Positions 1 to 7,662 of a stretch of 64,000 nt of DNA are shown piece by piece. The notes under the pieces were generated by a model. The model searched no databases, was not told the DNA's origin, and worked only from the letters and a program-made list of their open reading frames with translations. The position numbers and the translations under genes were made by a program. Position 1 is the first letter of the stretch. Each line of letters starts with the position of its first letter. Origin of the DNA: an uncultured Bacteroidales bacterium (lineage in GTDB: Bacteria; Bacteroidota; Bacteroidia; Bacteroidales; F082); assembly GCA_900318085.1 (NCBI GenBank), contig ONJF01000017.1:1-64000 (forward strand). The letters run 5' to 3'.

Positions 1-797
1 ACGCCTTTCTTGGTGGCATCGAGCATAAAGTCGATTTCCTTGGAGAAGCGGTTGGAGGGAATCTCGATGTCGCGCTTCTCGATGAGGCGACCGCTTTCCT
101 TAAGGGTCAGTTGGGCCTTGCGGCCAGCCAAATCGCGGGCGGCCACCGTCACGCGGACGGGGAAGGTTGCGCCGAGCGACACCACCTTATTATAATGCAC
201 ATTTCGGATGGCGAGGTCGGGATAGGACACCGTGTCGCCCAAAACAACGGTATGGATGGGGAACGGGAAGTTCTCCGCCACCAACTCCGGTTCGAAGCCA
301 CGGTTGTAGATGCCATCGGAGAAAAGCAGCACCGCACCCACATTGCGCTTGTAATATCTTCTGTCCAAGGTCTTTATAAGCGACGACAAGTCTGTCAGTT
401 GGTCCGAGAAATCGAGTTGCTCAAAATCGCGGACTTCCTCGCCAAAAAGGTATTCATCGACTTGGAAATCAGCGTTCAGGTCTTTCCTAAACTGCTCAAA
501 TTGGGTCAAATAATCGTTTTTGTAAAAGGTCGAATCCTTACAAAGGACGACAGACGAGGAATTGTCGTGGGCAAGGATAATCGTAGGTGTTTCCACCGAA
601 CTGAACTTCTGCCGTATCAGCGGGTTGAAGAGCAACAAGACTACCAATCCGACAATCAAGGTTCGTAGTGCAAACAAAATGATTGTCAATGCTTTGCCAT
701 AGTGCTGTTTCTTGTTTCGGAAATACAACACCGTGGCCGCCGCCAGACCAGCCAGCAGCGACAATGCTAACATCCAAATGGGGATTCCGATGTTCAT
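1..797 (-). CDS. Membrane-anchored von Willebrand A-like protein, 3' part off window
   Basis: Open reading frame on the minus strand from ATG at 797 to the left edge, about 265 residues visible with no stop. Residues 6-26 and 37-61 are two hydrophobic membrane segments, followed by a soluble domain. D78-N-S80-S-S82 fits the D-x-S-x-S part of a metal-ion-dependent adhesion site, and FSDG at 159-162 fits the later strand of a von Willebrand factor A fold. Large Bacteroidota proteins with two N-terminal helices and a VWA domain are common, and their function is mostly unknown. A TATCTTTG promoter box lies about 20 bases upstream. The reading-frame call is firm; the VWA assignment is moderate because the C-terminal half is missing. 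Confidence 0.75.
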   Translation of the reverse strand, partial: MNIGIPIWMLALSLLAGLAAATVLYFRNKKQHYGKALTIILFALRTLIVGLVVLLLFNPLIRQKFSSVETPTIILAHDNSSSVVLCKDSTFYKNDYLTQFEQFRKDLNADFQVDEYLFGEEVRDFEQLDFSDQLTDLSSLIKTLDRRYYKRNVGAVLLFSDGIYNRGFEPELVAENFPFPIHTVVLGDTVSYPDLAIRNVHYNKVVSLGATFPVRVTVAARDLAGRKAQLTLKESGRLIEKRDIEIPSNRFSKEIDFMLDATKKG

Positions 798-814
798 CTA
801 CCACACAGATAAGG

Positions 815-865
815 GCGCAAAGATAGGGAATTTTCGGGAAAGTAACGATGCGGATTACAAATCCG
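815..865. repeat. 51-bp direct repeat, copy 1
   Basis: This 51-base stretch recurs at 1381-1431 with six mismatches (45 of 51 identical by eye). Copy 1 carries the -7 box of the minus-strand gene starting at 797. Just beyond it, 866-897 holds a second short near-palindrome of the same GGATT...AATCC type. Confidence 0.8.
818..825 (-). promoter_or_regulatory. -7 promoter box TATCTTTG
   Basis: Minus-strand TATCTTTG fits the Bacteroidota primary sigma consensus TAnnTTTG. It lies 21 bases upstream of the start codon at 797. No clear -33 TTTG was identified. Confidence 0.55.
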
Positions 866-984
866 CTGGTTCTTCACGGTCGGATTGCAAATCCAACCGA
901 ACGAGTTTTTTTTGGAAAAGTGATGTTGTGGACAACAAAGACGACCATACAGAGTTTTTTTCTATGAGTTGATCGAAATACGAT

Positions 985-992
985 TATCTTTG
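985..992 (+). promoter_or_regulatory. -7 promoter box TATCTTTG
   Basis: TATCTTTG lies 19 bases before the start codon at 1012 and fits the TAnnTTTG consensus. The -33 element is unclear. Confidence 0.55.
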
Positions 993-1011
993 CAAGCAAA
1001 AAAGATCCAAC

Positions 1012-1392
1012 ATGGAGAATCATAAAGATAACACAACCAGTTATAATGACGACTTTTGGAATGCTTTGGACGAGCTGGTGCACAATTCAGAGATAATCAT
1101 TGACAGGCCAAAAGGAACGGCACACCCAAAATTTCCCGACTTCCTCTATTGTGTTGACTATGGCTATCTGAAAAACACGACTTCGATGGATGGAGCTGGA
1201 ATAGACGTATGGGTGGGAAGTGGAGAAAAGCAAATTGATGCCATCATGTGCATAGTAGACTTAATGAAAAAAGATTCCGAGATTAAAATACTGATAGGAT
1301 GTACGGAAGAAGAAAAGAGAATGGTCTATAAGACACATAATCACACTCCGTACATGAAAGGCATCTTGATACGTCGACAAGCGCAAAGATAG
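1012..1392 (+). CDS. Inorganic pyrophosphatase-like protein
   Basis: A 126-residue protein. Residues 29-53 (IIIDRPKGTAHPK, then VDYGYL) and the DGAGIDVWVG block at 60-69 match the short pyrophosphatase-like proteins found in many gut bacteria, where the second block corresponds to the DGDPID metal-binding loop of soluble pyrophosphatase. It is shorter than classical enzymes (about 175 residues) and lacks several of their acidic residues, so true pyrophosphatase activity is doubtful. The stop codon and last residues come from the second copy of a 51-bp direct repeat (1381-1431), so the native C-terminus may have been lost or replaced. The gene stands alone between convergent and divergent neighbours with its own promoter. 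Confidence 0.7.
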   Translation: MENHKDNTTSYNDDFWNALDELVHNSEIIIDRPKGTAHPKFPDFLYCVDYGYLKNTTSMDGAGIDVWVGSGEKQIDAIMCIVDLMKKDSEIKILIGCTEEEKRMVYKTHNHTPYMKGILIRRQAQR

Positions 1393-1431
1393 GGAATTTA
1401 TGGGAAAGTAATGAAGCTGATCACAAATCCG
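1381..1431. repeat. 51-bp direct repeat, copy 2
   Basis: Partner of 815-865. It supplies the final three codons and stop of the plus-strand gene ending at 1392, and the last three codons and stop of the minus-strand kinase gene ending at 1421. It also holds a minus-strand TATCTTTG box that faces no gene start. Confidence 0.8.
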
Positions 1432-1948
1432 ACAAAGCAATCGCACCTACTGTCTGTTCATAATCTCCATCAATCAACACAACCTTCTCTCCCGCCCACC
1501 GAAAGCCTTCAACGTATTTGCGATTATCCTCTTTCAGGCTGTCAATTGTACAATCATCATACAGCCTTGATTCAATATCGGAGGAATGGCTCTTGATCTC
1601 CTCGAAATGCGTCTCAATATAGCCATCCGTCATGGCAAGACAAACGAACTGAATGGAAGATAGGTATTGCTCGTCAAAATCATTCCTCCAATCGAACGAG
1701 ACATAGCAACCCTCTATGATTAGATGCTGCCGATTTTCAATCGCCGTCTTGATCATCTCCCGAACAATCGGCCACAGATAATCGGTAAGGGCATCATCGT
1801 CCTCTGGTGTGAGGCTCGTATTCCCACTGCGAATCAAGCCCATCTTCAGATGGTCGATGGACAAATAGGGATACTTGTACTTTTCAAGCAGCCGCTGGGC
1901 GAGAAGCGTTTTCCCCGTGTGTGATGCGCCCGTTATCAATATAATCAT
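1421..1948 (-). CDS. P-loop kinase-like NTPase
   Basis: A 175-residue protein with an N-terminal Walker A loop GASHTGKT (residues 7-14), a size and layout like small P-loop kinases of the adenylate kinase, shikimate kinase or 2-phosphoglycerate kinase type. [13 protein letters not shown] at about 28-40 fits the substrate-binding segment seen in such kinases, and IIEGCYV follows as the next core strand. The substrate cannot be deduced. It is the last gene of a three-gene minus-strand operon: its ATG overlaps the TGA of the acetyltransferase by four bases, so translation is probably coupled. The final codons lie in the 51-bp repeat. Confidence 0.75.
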   Translation of the reverse strand: MIILITGASHTGKTLLAQRLLEKYKYPYLSIDHLKMGLIRSGNTSLTPEDDDALTDYLWPIVREMIKTAIENRQHLIIEGCYVSFDWRNDFDEQYLSSIQFVCLAMTDGYIETHFEEIKSHSSDIESRLYDDCTIDSLKEDNRKYVEGFRWAGEKVVLIDGDYEQTVGAIALSDL

Positions 1949-2655
1949 AGCCTAGCCTTGATTTCGTTTCTGACTTTTTCCAAATCTCCACATGAGAGAA
2001 TGGGCATCAAATCCTCAATCTCCTCAATGCTTTTATCCCACCATTTGAATTTGAGCAACAATTCTATCAAATCATCGTCAAAGCGTTTCCTAACCATACG
2101 GCAAGGATTGCCGACAGCAATCGAGTACGGGGGAATGTCTTTGGCCACGACCGAGTTGGCACCGATAATGGCTCCATCGCCGATATGCACACCAGGCATC
2201 ACCGTCACGTTCTGGCCTATCCAAACATCGTTGCCAACAACAGTATCGCCTTTCAGGGGCAGTTCATCTTTCACTGGAGCCATCGCCGAACCCCAATCTC
2301 CACCCATGATGTAAAAAGGATATGTAGTCGCACAATCCATCCTGTGATTGGCACCGTTCATGACAAACTCCACGCCCTTGGCAATGGAGCAGAACTTACC
2401 GATAATCAGCCTGTCGCCGATGAAATCATAGAAGTGGGTGACGTGCTTCTCAAACTGGTCGGCACCGTCCACATCATCATAATAGGTATAGTCTCCAATG
2501 ATGATACGCGGATTCTTGACCACGTTTTTGATGTAACAAAGGCTCGGAATCTTCGGATTCGGGAATGCCTCGTTGGGATTGGGTCTATTCATAATTAGAT
2601 CATCGAATTGTTTGACTTTGTTATAATAATGGCCAGTATCTATCACCCTGGTCAA
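1945..2655 (-). CDS. Vat-family (xenobiotic) O-acetyltransferase, left-handed beta-helix
   Basis: Residues from about 50 onward match the hexapeptide-repeat acetyltransferases of the streptogramin A (Vat) and xenobiotic acetyltransferase family: [17 protein letters not shown] with the catalytic histidine H104, [34 protein letters not shown], and [10 protein letters not shown] near the end. Counted from the internal methionine M22 (ATG at 2592) the histidine falls at residue 83, close to His82 of Vat(D). The start at 2655 overlaps the upstream stop as ATGA, which favours coupled translation, but M22 fits family length better. Drug resistance cannot be concluded; many chromosomal members have unknown acceptors. 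It sits between DUF5131 and a P-loop kinase in one operon. Confidence 0.85.
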   Translation of the reverse strand: MTRVIDTGHYYNKVKQFDDLIMNRPNPNEAFPNPKIPSLCYIKNVVKNPRIIIGDYTYYDDVDGADQFEKHVTHFYDFIGDRLIIGKFCSIAKGVEFVMNGANHRMDCATTYPFYIMGGDWGSAMAPVKDELPLKGDTVVGNDVWIGQNVTVMPGVHIGDGAIIGANSVVAKDIPPYSIAVGNPCRMVRKRFDDDLIELLLKFKWWDKSIEEIEDLMPILSCGDLEKVRNEIKARL

Positions 2656-3455
2656 TCGTGATAGTCACTGTCTTTCCATTCGAACTTCACTGTCTCTGGC
2701 ACAAGGTATTTGCCTATCTTGTAGTCAATGTTGGCTTTATGGGCCTGGCTCAACTGGTAGCATCGCGGCACACGAAACATCTTTCCATCCTTGATGAAAT
2801 GGGCACCCGTTTGATGAAAGCGAAAGGCCACATCTTTTGCGACACATTGCTCGCGAAGGGCAAGCACCCAGTCGTAGTCGCATGGTCGTGCATCCACCCC
2901 CGACTCACCGCCCACCGACACTTCATCTATCGTTTCATTCAGATAAGGGGTAAGATCCATGGCTGTAATCAGCGGAGAGGCAATGATGCTCTTGTGTTTG
3001 ATGGGGAGTGACAAGAAAATGGGCAAACGATAATCCGCCATCTCCTGATTCTCCACCGTGCAACCCACGATGACATTGTCGTAGCCGTCGCCCCAGTCGT
3101 CGGGCACACACTCCATGAAACGGTCGATGCGCTTGGTAAAGAAGAAAAACCAGAGATCGCTCCGCTGTTTCATCATCTGCCAACATTCCGGTCGCCATTC
3201 GTCCGCATCTTTCAGAAGGAAATCAGAAGTAAAGCAGGTGAGCACCAACTTGCCGCTCTCAATCTTCCACGACTTGTCGCGTTTCCTCTTGATCGGGAGG
3301 TTGAAGTTGCCTGTCTTTCTGCACTCGCTGCTCGAAATCTCGCTGCCGTACATCTCATCTTGGCGATACACATAACAGTACTTGCATCCAGGGCTGATCT
3401 TGGTGCAACCATGCCAAGGATTCCAGTCGGCGTATATTTCCCAGTGCTCGGACAT
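2652..3455 (-). CDS. DUF5131 (phage Gp37/Gp68-like) protein
   Basis: A 267-residue protein opening with [18 protein letters not shown], the hallmark of the phage Gp37/Gp68 (DUF5131) family. Cysteines C17, C24 and C27 form a Cx6Cx2C cluster thought to bind an iron-sulfur centre, as in radical-SAM-like proteins. Later blocks ([26 protein letters not shown]) also match the family pattern. The biochemical role is not established. First gene of the operon 3455 to 1421; its TGA overlaps the next ATG by four bases. A TATTTTTG box at 3476-3483 on the minus strand is the likely promoter, divergent from that of the glycosyltransferase. Confidence 0.85.
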   Translation of the reverse strand: MSEHWEIYADWNPWHGCTKISPGCKYCYVYRQDEMYGSEISSSECRKTGNFNLPIKRKRDKSWKIESGKLVLTCFTSDFLLKDADEWRPECWQMMKQRSDLWFFFFTKRIDRFMECVPDDWGDGYDNVIVGCTVENQEMADYRLPIFLSLPIKHKSIIASPLITAMDLTPYLNETIDEVSVGGESGVDARPCDYDWVLALREQCVAKDVAFRFHQTGAHFIKDGKMFRVPRCYQLSQAHKANIDYKIGKYLVPETVKFEWKDSDYHD

Positions 3456-3475
3456 AAAGTCTCATGAAAAGTCCA

Positions 3476-3483
3476 CAAAAATA
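3476..3483 (-). promoter_or_regulatory. -7 promoter box TATTTTTG for the DUF5131 operon
   Basis: Minus-strand TATTTTTG, 20 bases upstream of the start at 3455; one half of a divergent promoter pair. Confidence 0.55.
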
Positions 3484-3494
3484 AGAAAAAAGTC

Positions 3495-3502
3495 TATTTT
3501 TG
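3495..3502 (+). promoter_or_regulatory. -7 promoter box TATTTTTG for the glycosyltransferase
   Basis: Plus-strand TATTTTTG, 15 bases upstream of the ATG at 3518; it leaves only a very short leader. Confidence 0.55.
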
Positions 3503-3517
3503 CGCAAAATTTGAGCC

Positions 3518-4279
3518 ATGCAAACCCTTTCGGTCGTCATCATCACCTTCAACGAGGAGCAGAAAATCGCGCAATGCCTTGAATCTGTAAAGGATATTGC
3601 CGACGAGATCATCGTTGTGGACTCGCATTCCACCGATGCGACCGAGGCCATCTGCGACCGCTATGGTGTGAAATTCTTCAGCCAAGACTGGCTCGGCTAC
3701 TCCGACCAGAAAAACCTCGCCGACGAACTCGCCACCTGCGACCTCATCTTCAGCATCGATGCCGACGAAGCGCTCTCCGACGAACTGAAGCAGTCTATCA
3801 AAACACTGAAAGACAAAGAAATCGCCGAAAACGAAGTCTTCGCCATGAACCGCCTCAACAACTATTGCGGCCAGTGGGTGAAAGGCTGCGGACTCTATCC
3901 CGAAACCAAGATCCGTATCTGGCGGCGCGGCTTCGCTGAGTGGGAAGGCATCATCCATGAGTGGCTGAACTACAAGAGCGAGCCAAAGAAAACCCTCTTG
4001 CACGGCGACCTGCTGCACTACTCTTGGGACACGCCCGAGGCCTTCCGCAAGCAGCAGTTCCATTTCGCCGAACTGGGTGCACAGTCATACTACGAACGTG
4101 GCAAGAAGACGGGTCTCCTACCCTATCTTTTCAGCCCGAGCATCAATTTCATTCGCACCTATATTATAAAAGGAGGCTTCCTCTACGGCAAGACGGGCTT
4201 CAGCATCTGCCGCGTGATGATGCAAGCCAACCGACACAAATACAACCTATTACGAAAGAAAATCAAAGAGAAACAATAA
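3518..4279 (+). CDS. Family 2 glycosyltransferase, WaaE/KdtX-like
   Basis: A 253-residue GT-A fold enzyme without a signal peptide. It begins with the usual LSVVIITFNEE strand, followed by IIVVDSHSTDAT and the DADE motif at 81-84 that corresponds to the metal- and nucleotide-sugar-binding DxD. The block around ETKIRIWRRG and EGIIHEWL matches the lipopolysaccharide core glucosyltransferase subgroup (WaaE/KdtX-like). It probably adds a hexose to lipopolysaccharide core or another glycan at the cytoplasmic face of the inner membrane. The exact donor and acceptor cannot be read. No glycan cluster surrounds it. Confidence 0.85.
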   Translation: MQTLSVVIITFNEEQKIAQCLESVKDIADEIIVVDSHSTDATEAICDRYGVKFFSQDWLGYSDQKNLADELATCDLIFSIDADEALSDELKQSIKTLKDKEIAENEVFAMNRLNNYCGQWVKGCGLYPETKIRIWRRGFAEWEGIIHEWLNYKSEPKKTLLHGDLLHYSWDTPEAFRKQQFHFAELGAQSYYERGKKTGLLPYLFSPSINFIRTYIIKGGFLYGKTGFSICRVMMQANRHKYNLLRKKIKEKQ

Positions 4280-4298
4280 TGGGATAACGACGAAAGAG

Positions 4299-4431
4299 CC
4301 TTTAACCGTCATGGCGGACAAGGATCCGCCATCTCCTGAACGCGAAGGATTACTCTTGTTTTCAGGAGATTGCGGGTCAATCGCGGTTCTGAGACCGCGA
4401 TGAAGACCGCAATGACGGTCAAGGGTTAAGG
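4299..4431. repeat. Branched inverted-repeat element
   Basis: Between the glycosyltransferase and tsaC several complementary pairs nest inside one outer stem: 4306-4312 with 4412-4418; inside it 4313-4318 with 4325-4330, 4332-4340 with 4361-4369 (nine perfect pairs), and 4369-4375 with 4407-4413, which encloses 4381-4387 with 4394-4400. The result is a cloverleaf-like fold. It may be a structured RNA, a small mobile repeat or a complex terminator; the sequence alone does not decide. Confidence 0.7.
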
Positions 4432-4459
4432 TTGTAACCAAAGTAAAAACAGAACCACC

Positions 4460-5032
4460 ATGGAAGAAGCATTTGAACAAGAAATAGAACGCACTGTTGC
4501 GGCGCTGAAAGCCGGAAAGACCATCCTCTACCCCACCGACACCATCTGGGGCGTGGGCTGCGACGCCACCAACAACAAGGCTTGCCTGCGGGTTTACGCC
4601 GTCAAGCAGAGGCCGCTCAACAAGAGCCTCATCATCCTCGTTGATTCGGTGGAAAGGCTTCAGGATTATGTAGTCAACGTTCCTGCCATTGCCTATGACC
4701 TCATCAAAGGAGCCAAAAGTCCGCTAAGCATCATCTATCCCGAAAGCAAGAACTTGGCCAAGGCCGTTTCCGACGACAAGAGCATCTGTATCCGCGTGGT
4801 CGACAACGAGTTCTGCAAGGAAGTCATCCGTCGCCTCGGTAAGCCAATCACTTCCACTTCGGCCAACCTAACCGGGCAACCTTCATCGATGATTTACAAC
4901 GACATCTGCGACGAAATCAAAAACGCGGTCGATTATGTGGTGCAGCTCTACCACGACAGCTTCTGCAAGCCCAAAAGCTCGACTATCATCAAGCTCAACG
5001 AGGACAACACTTTTGAGATTTTGAGGCAATAA
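4460..5032 (+). CDS. tsaC: Threonylcarbamoyl-AMP synthase (YrdC/Sua5 family)
   Basis: A 190-residue YrdC-domain protein that makes threonylcarbamoyl-AMP from threonine, bicarbonate and ATP, the first step of the universal t6A modification at tRNA position 37. Visible family motifs are YPTDTIWGVGCDA near residues 23-35, the KQRPLNKSL basic block at about 49-57 that binds the substrates, CIRVVD, and ITSTSANLTG, the conserved SxSAN stretch. The length suits the single-domain TsaC form rather than the longer Sua5. The start at 4460 is preceded by an A-rich stretch. Followed after 18 bases by a lipoprotein gene. Confidence 0.93.
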   Translation: MEEAFEQEIERTVAALKAGKTILYPTDTIWGVGCDATNNKACLRVYAVKQRPLNKSLIILVDSVERLQDYVVNVPAIAYDLIKGAKSPLSIIYPESKNLAKAVSDDKSICIRVVDNEFCKEVIRRLGKPITSTSANLTGQPSSMIYNDICDEIKNAVDYVVQLYHDSFCKPKSSTIIKLNEDNTFEILRQ

Positions 5033-5050
5033 CCATTAAACAACAACACC

Positions 5051-5878
5051 ATGACAAGCAAAGCATCCTTTTCTGCATTCATCCTCATCGTCGTTCTAGG
5101 GTTGTTTAGCGCATGCAAAAAAGACAACAACGGCACCCAAGACCCCATAGAACCTGACACACCTGTTGTTACTGAACAGATTCCTCCCATCGACGAGTAT
5201 ATGCCAGAGCGTCTGCTTCAATTATTTGACTCGCTCAATGTTTTACACCGAGGTGACACTCCTCCAACCATCAACGGTTCTTTTATGACTGAGTTGATGA
5301 ATATATCCATTATCGACAAAGTACCAGAAAGCAATTATATGGGATCCCCTACGACATTACCCTTCCCACATTATTATGAATTCTATGAACAAAGCGATGC
5401 CTATTATCATTTGAAACACATTAAGCCCACTGGGACTCCTGGCGAACCAGGCTTTTTCATCGAACAATTCGATACAGACAGTACCTATTCCCGTATCAAA
5501 GACAACACAGCGCTTTTCGCCAATGACCCCATTGCTCCACCCTATTTCAAAAGCAGCAACTTTACGGCTGAAGACTTCAAGCACGCATACATCATAGGAA
5601 ATGGCGACTATTTTACGCTCTATTTCTATGAAATACGCGATATCTCAAGTGGCTATCTTCCACTAAATGCAATCCTCATTTCCGGCAAGATGTCCAAAAA
5701 CACAGACGGCAACCCGACTATCGAAAACTTCTGGTGCGGTATAGAGGCCATGAAATACTATACTGAGAGCACAGCCCTCAATCTACTCATCCAATATGGC
5801 CATTTGCCCACTCCTGGTGATATTATCGTCATGCAAAGCCCTAATACCCTAATACAAGGTAGTTATAATCAAAAATAA
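5051..5878 (+). CDS. Lipoprotein of unknown function
   Basis: A 275-residue protein with a lipoprotein signal: hydrophobic residues 8-19, then FSAC with the lipidated cysteine at C22, followed by KKDNN. The first residues after lipidation are acidic and asparagine-rich, a frequent feature of Bacteroidota surface-exposed lipoproteins. The body is rich in aromatic residues and resembles no family I recognise. Only 12 bases separate it from the S41 protease gene, so the two may be co-transcribed. Confidence 0.75.
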   Translation: MTSKASFSAFILIVVLGLFSACKKDNNGTQDPIEPDTPVVTEQIPPIDEYMPERLLQLFDSLNVLHRGDTPPTINGSFMTELMNISIIDKVPESNYMGSPTTLPFPHYYEFYEQSDAYYHLKHIKPTGTPGEPGFFIEQFDTDSTYSRIKDNTALFANDPIAPPYFKSSNFTAEDFKHAYIIGNGDYFTLYFYEIRDISSGYLPLNAILISGKMSKNTDGNPTIENFWCGIEAMKYYTESTALNLLIQYGHLPTPGDIIVMQSPNTLIQGSYNQK

Positions 5879-5890
5879 ACCCTCTTATCA

Positions 5891-7504
5891 ATGAAATCCC
5901 TAAAAATGTTTTTCTTGGCTGCCCTTTGCCTCTTTGCAATGGCAGCAACAGCCCAAAACCAACCACAGAAGCCCCAGACGAAGGCGCAGATGAACGCCCA
6001 AAAACTGGGTACCGTCCTATATCTCATTGAGAATTTCTACGTCGACACCACCAATATGGACAAGGTGACGGAAGACGCCATCGTAGCCGCATTGAAGGAA
6101 CTCGACCCACACTCGGCCTACATCTCGAAGAAGGATGTGGAGAAAGCCAACGAGCCCCTCGTGGGCAGCTTCGAGGGCATCGGCGTGACTTTCCAACTCA
6201 TTCGCGACACCATCACCGTCATCAGCCCCGTGGCAGGCGGTCCCTCGGAGAAGGTGGGCATCATGGCTGGCGACCAGTTCATCAAGATTGACGGCGAGGA
6301 ATGCTTTGGCAAGAAGGTCGACAACGAATATGTGCAGAAGCACCTGCGCGGCAAGAAAGGCACCAAGGTCACCGTCAGCGTGAAGCGTGGCAACAGCCCC
6401 GAACTCATTGACTTTGAGATCACTCGCGACAAGATTCCGGTGAACAGCATCAACGCGTCCTATATGCTCGACAACCATGTCGGCTACATCAAACTCGACC
6501 GCTTCGCCCAGGAGTCGACCCAAGAGTTTAAACAAGCCTTCACCAAGCTTCAAGCCCAAGGCATGGAGTCGCTCATCTTCGACCTGCGCGGCAACACGGG
6601 TGGCTACCTCAACACTGCCATCGAGTTGGTGGACCAATTCATCACCGAAGACAAACTCATCGTCTTCACCGAAGGCACCCACTCACCTCGTCAGGAATGG
6701 CGCAGCACCAAGGCAGGACTCTATACTCTTGGAAAACTGGTTGTCTTGATTGACGAAGGCTCTGCCTCGGCCAGCGAGATCCTCTCGGGTGCCATCCAAG
6801 ACCATGACCGCGGTGTCGTCATCGGACGCCGTTCCTTCGGTAAAGGTTTGGTTCAGAGACCTTTCAACCTCCCTGACGGCTCACAGATGCGCCTCACCAC
6901 CTCGCGTTACCACACGCCTTCAGGTCGCTGCATCCAGCGGCCTTACGAGAACGGTGCAGACGATTATGCCAAGGAGATGAAGAAACGTCTCGAACACGGC
7001 GAATACTACCATGCCGACAGCATCCACTTCCCCGACTCGCTGAAGTTCAAGACCGACGGCGGACGCACCGTCTATGGTGGTGGCGGCATCATGCCCGATA
7101 TCTTCATCCCCGTCGACACGGCCTACAACAGCAAGCTCTACACCAACCTGGTCCGCAAAGGCGCCTTGAACCGTTTCACCACCGACTACGGCTTGAAACA
7201 CCGTGACGCCCTCAAGGCACAGTATGGCGATTTCGAACACTTCAACAAGGACTTTACCGTAGGCAAAGAACTCATCGACGGACTCAAAGCCGCCGCCAAG
7301 GAAGCCAAGGTGGAATGGAACGATGAGCAATTCGCACACTCCGAGAAGTTCATCCTTTTGCAGATAAAAGCCTTGATTGCCCGCAATGTTTGGGATACGC
7401 AGCAATACTACCAAGTGATGGCTTCCGTCGACCCCGGCATACAAAAGGCGATGGAAGTGCTTGGTAATGAAAAAGAATACAAACGCTTATTAAAAGTCAA
7501 ATAA
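5891..7504 (+). CDS. C-terminal processing protease, S41 family
   Basis: A 537-residue periplasmic serine protease of the CtpA/Prc type. Residues 1-22 are a signal peptide ending ATAQ. A PDZ domain spans about 85-175 (SFEGIGVTF through VSVKRG), followed by the S41 core. The GSASASE motif at 290-296 places the nucleophile at S293 and FGKG places the general-base lysine at K318; the 25-residue spacing equals that in E. coli Prc (S430/K455). The C-terminal 150 residues are an extra domain typical of Bacteroidota homologues. Likely role: cleavage of periplasmic or outer-membrane proteins at their C-termini. No clear terminator follows. Confidence 0.9.
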   Translation: MKSLKMFFLAALCLFAMAATAQNQPQKPQTKAQMNAQKLGTVLYLIENFYVDTTNMDKVTEDAIVAALKELDPHSAYISKKDVEKANEPLVGSFEGIGVTFQLIRDTITVISPVAGGPSEKVGIMAGDQFIKIDGEECFGKKVDNEYVQKHLRGKKGTKVTVSVKRGNSPELIDFEITRDKIPVNSINASYMLDNHVGYIKLDRFAQESTQEFKQAFTKLQAQGMESLIFDLRGNTGGYLNTAIELVDQFITEDKLIVFTEGTHSPRQEWRSTKAGLYTLGKLVVLIDEGSASASEILSGAIQDHDRGVVIGRRSFGKGLVQRPFNLPDGSQMRLTTSRYHTPSGRCIQRPYENGADDYAKEMKKRLEHGEYYHADSIHFPDSLKFKTDGGRTVYGGGGIMPDIFIPVDTAYNSKLYTNLVRKGALNRFTTDYGLKHRDALKAQYGDFEHFNKDFTVGKELIDGLKAAAKEAKVEWNDEQFAHSEKFILLQIKALIARNVWDTQQYYQVMASVDPGIQKAMEVLGNEKEYKRLLKVK

Positions 7505-7577
7505 GTGTTCTCGACTTTTTTTGTTCCAAAGGGTAACTTTTTTGGCCTTCTCTCGTCTTACACTTTGGAATTATTCT

Positions 7578-7585
7578 TATTTTTG
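7578..7585 (+). promoter_or_regulatory. -7 promoter box TATTTTTG for the first C25 peptidase
   Basis: TATTTTTG about 77 bases upstream of the ATG at 7663, giving an AT-rich leader of about 70 bases. Confidence 0.5.
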
Positions 7586-7662
7586 CCGTTTAGAAGTCTG
7601 CTGTCCCATTAGACATTCAGAAACAATTAATAAATTAAATATCAACTTATTAAAAACAAAAA

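Noticed and set aside
1945-2655. Acquired antibiotic resistance gene
   Set aside because: The fold is Vat-like, but many chromosomal members exist with other substrates and no mobile element is present.
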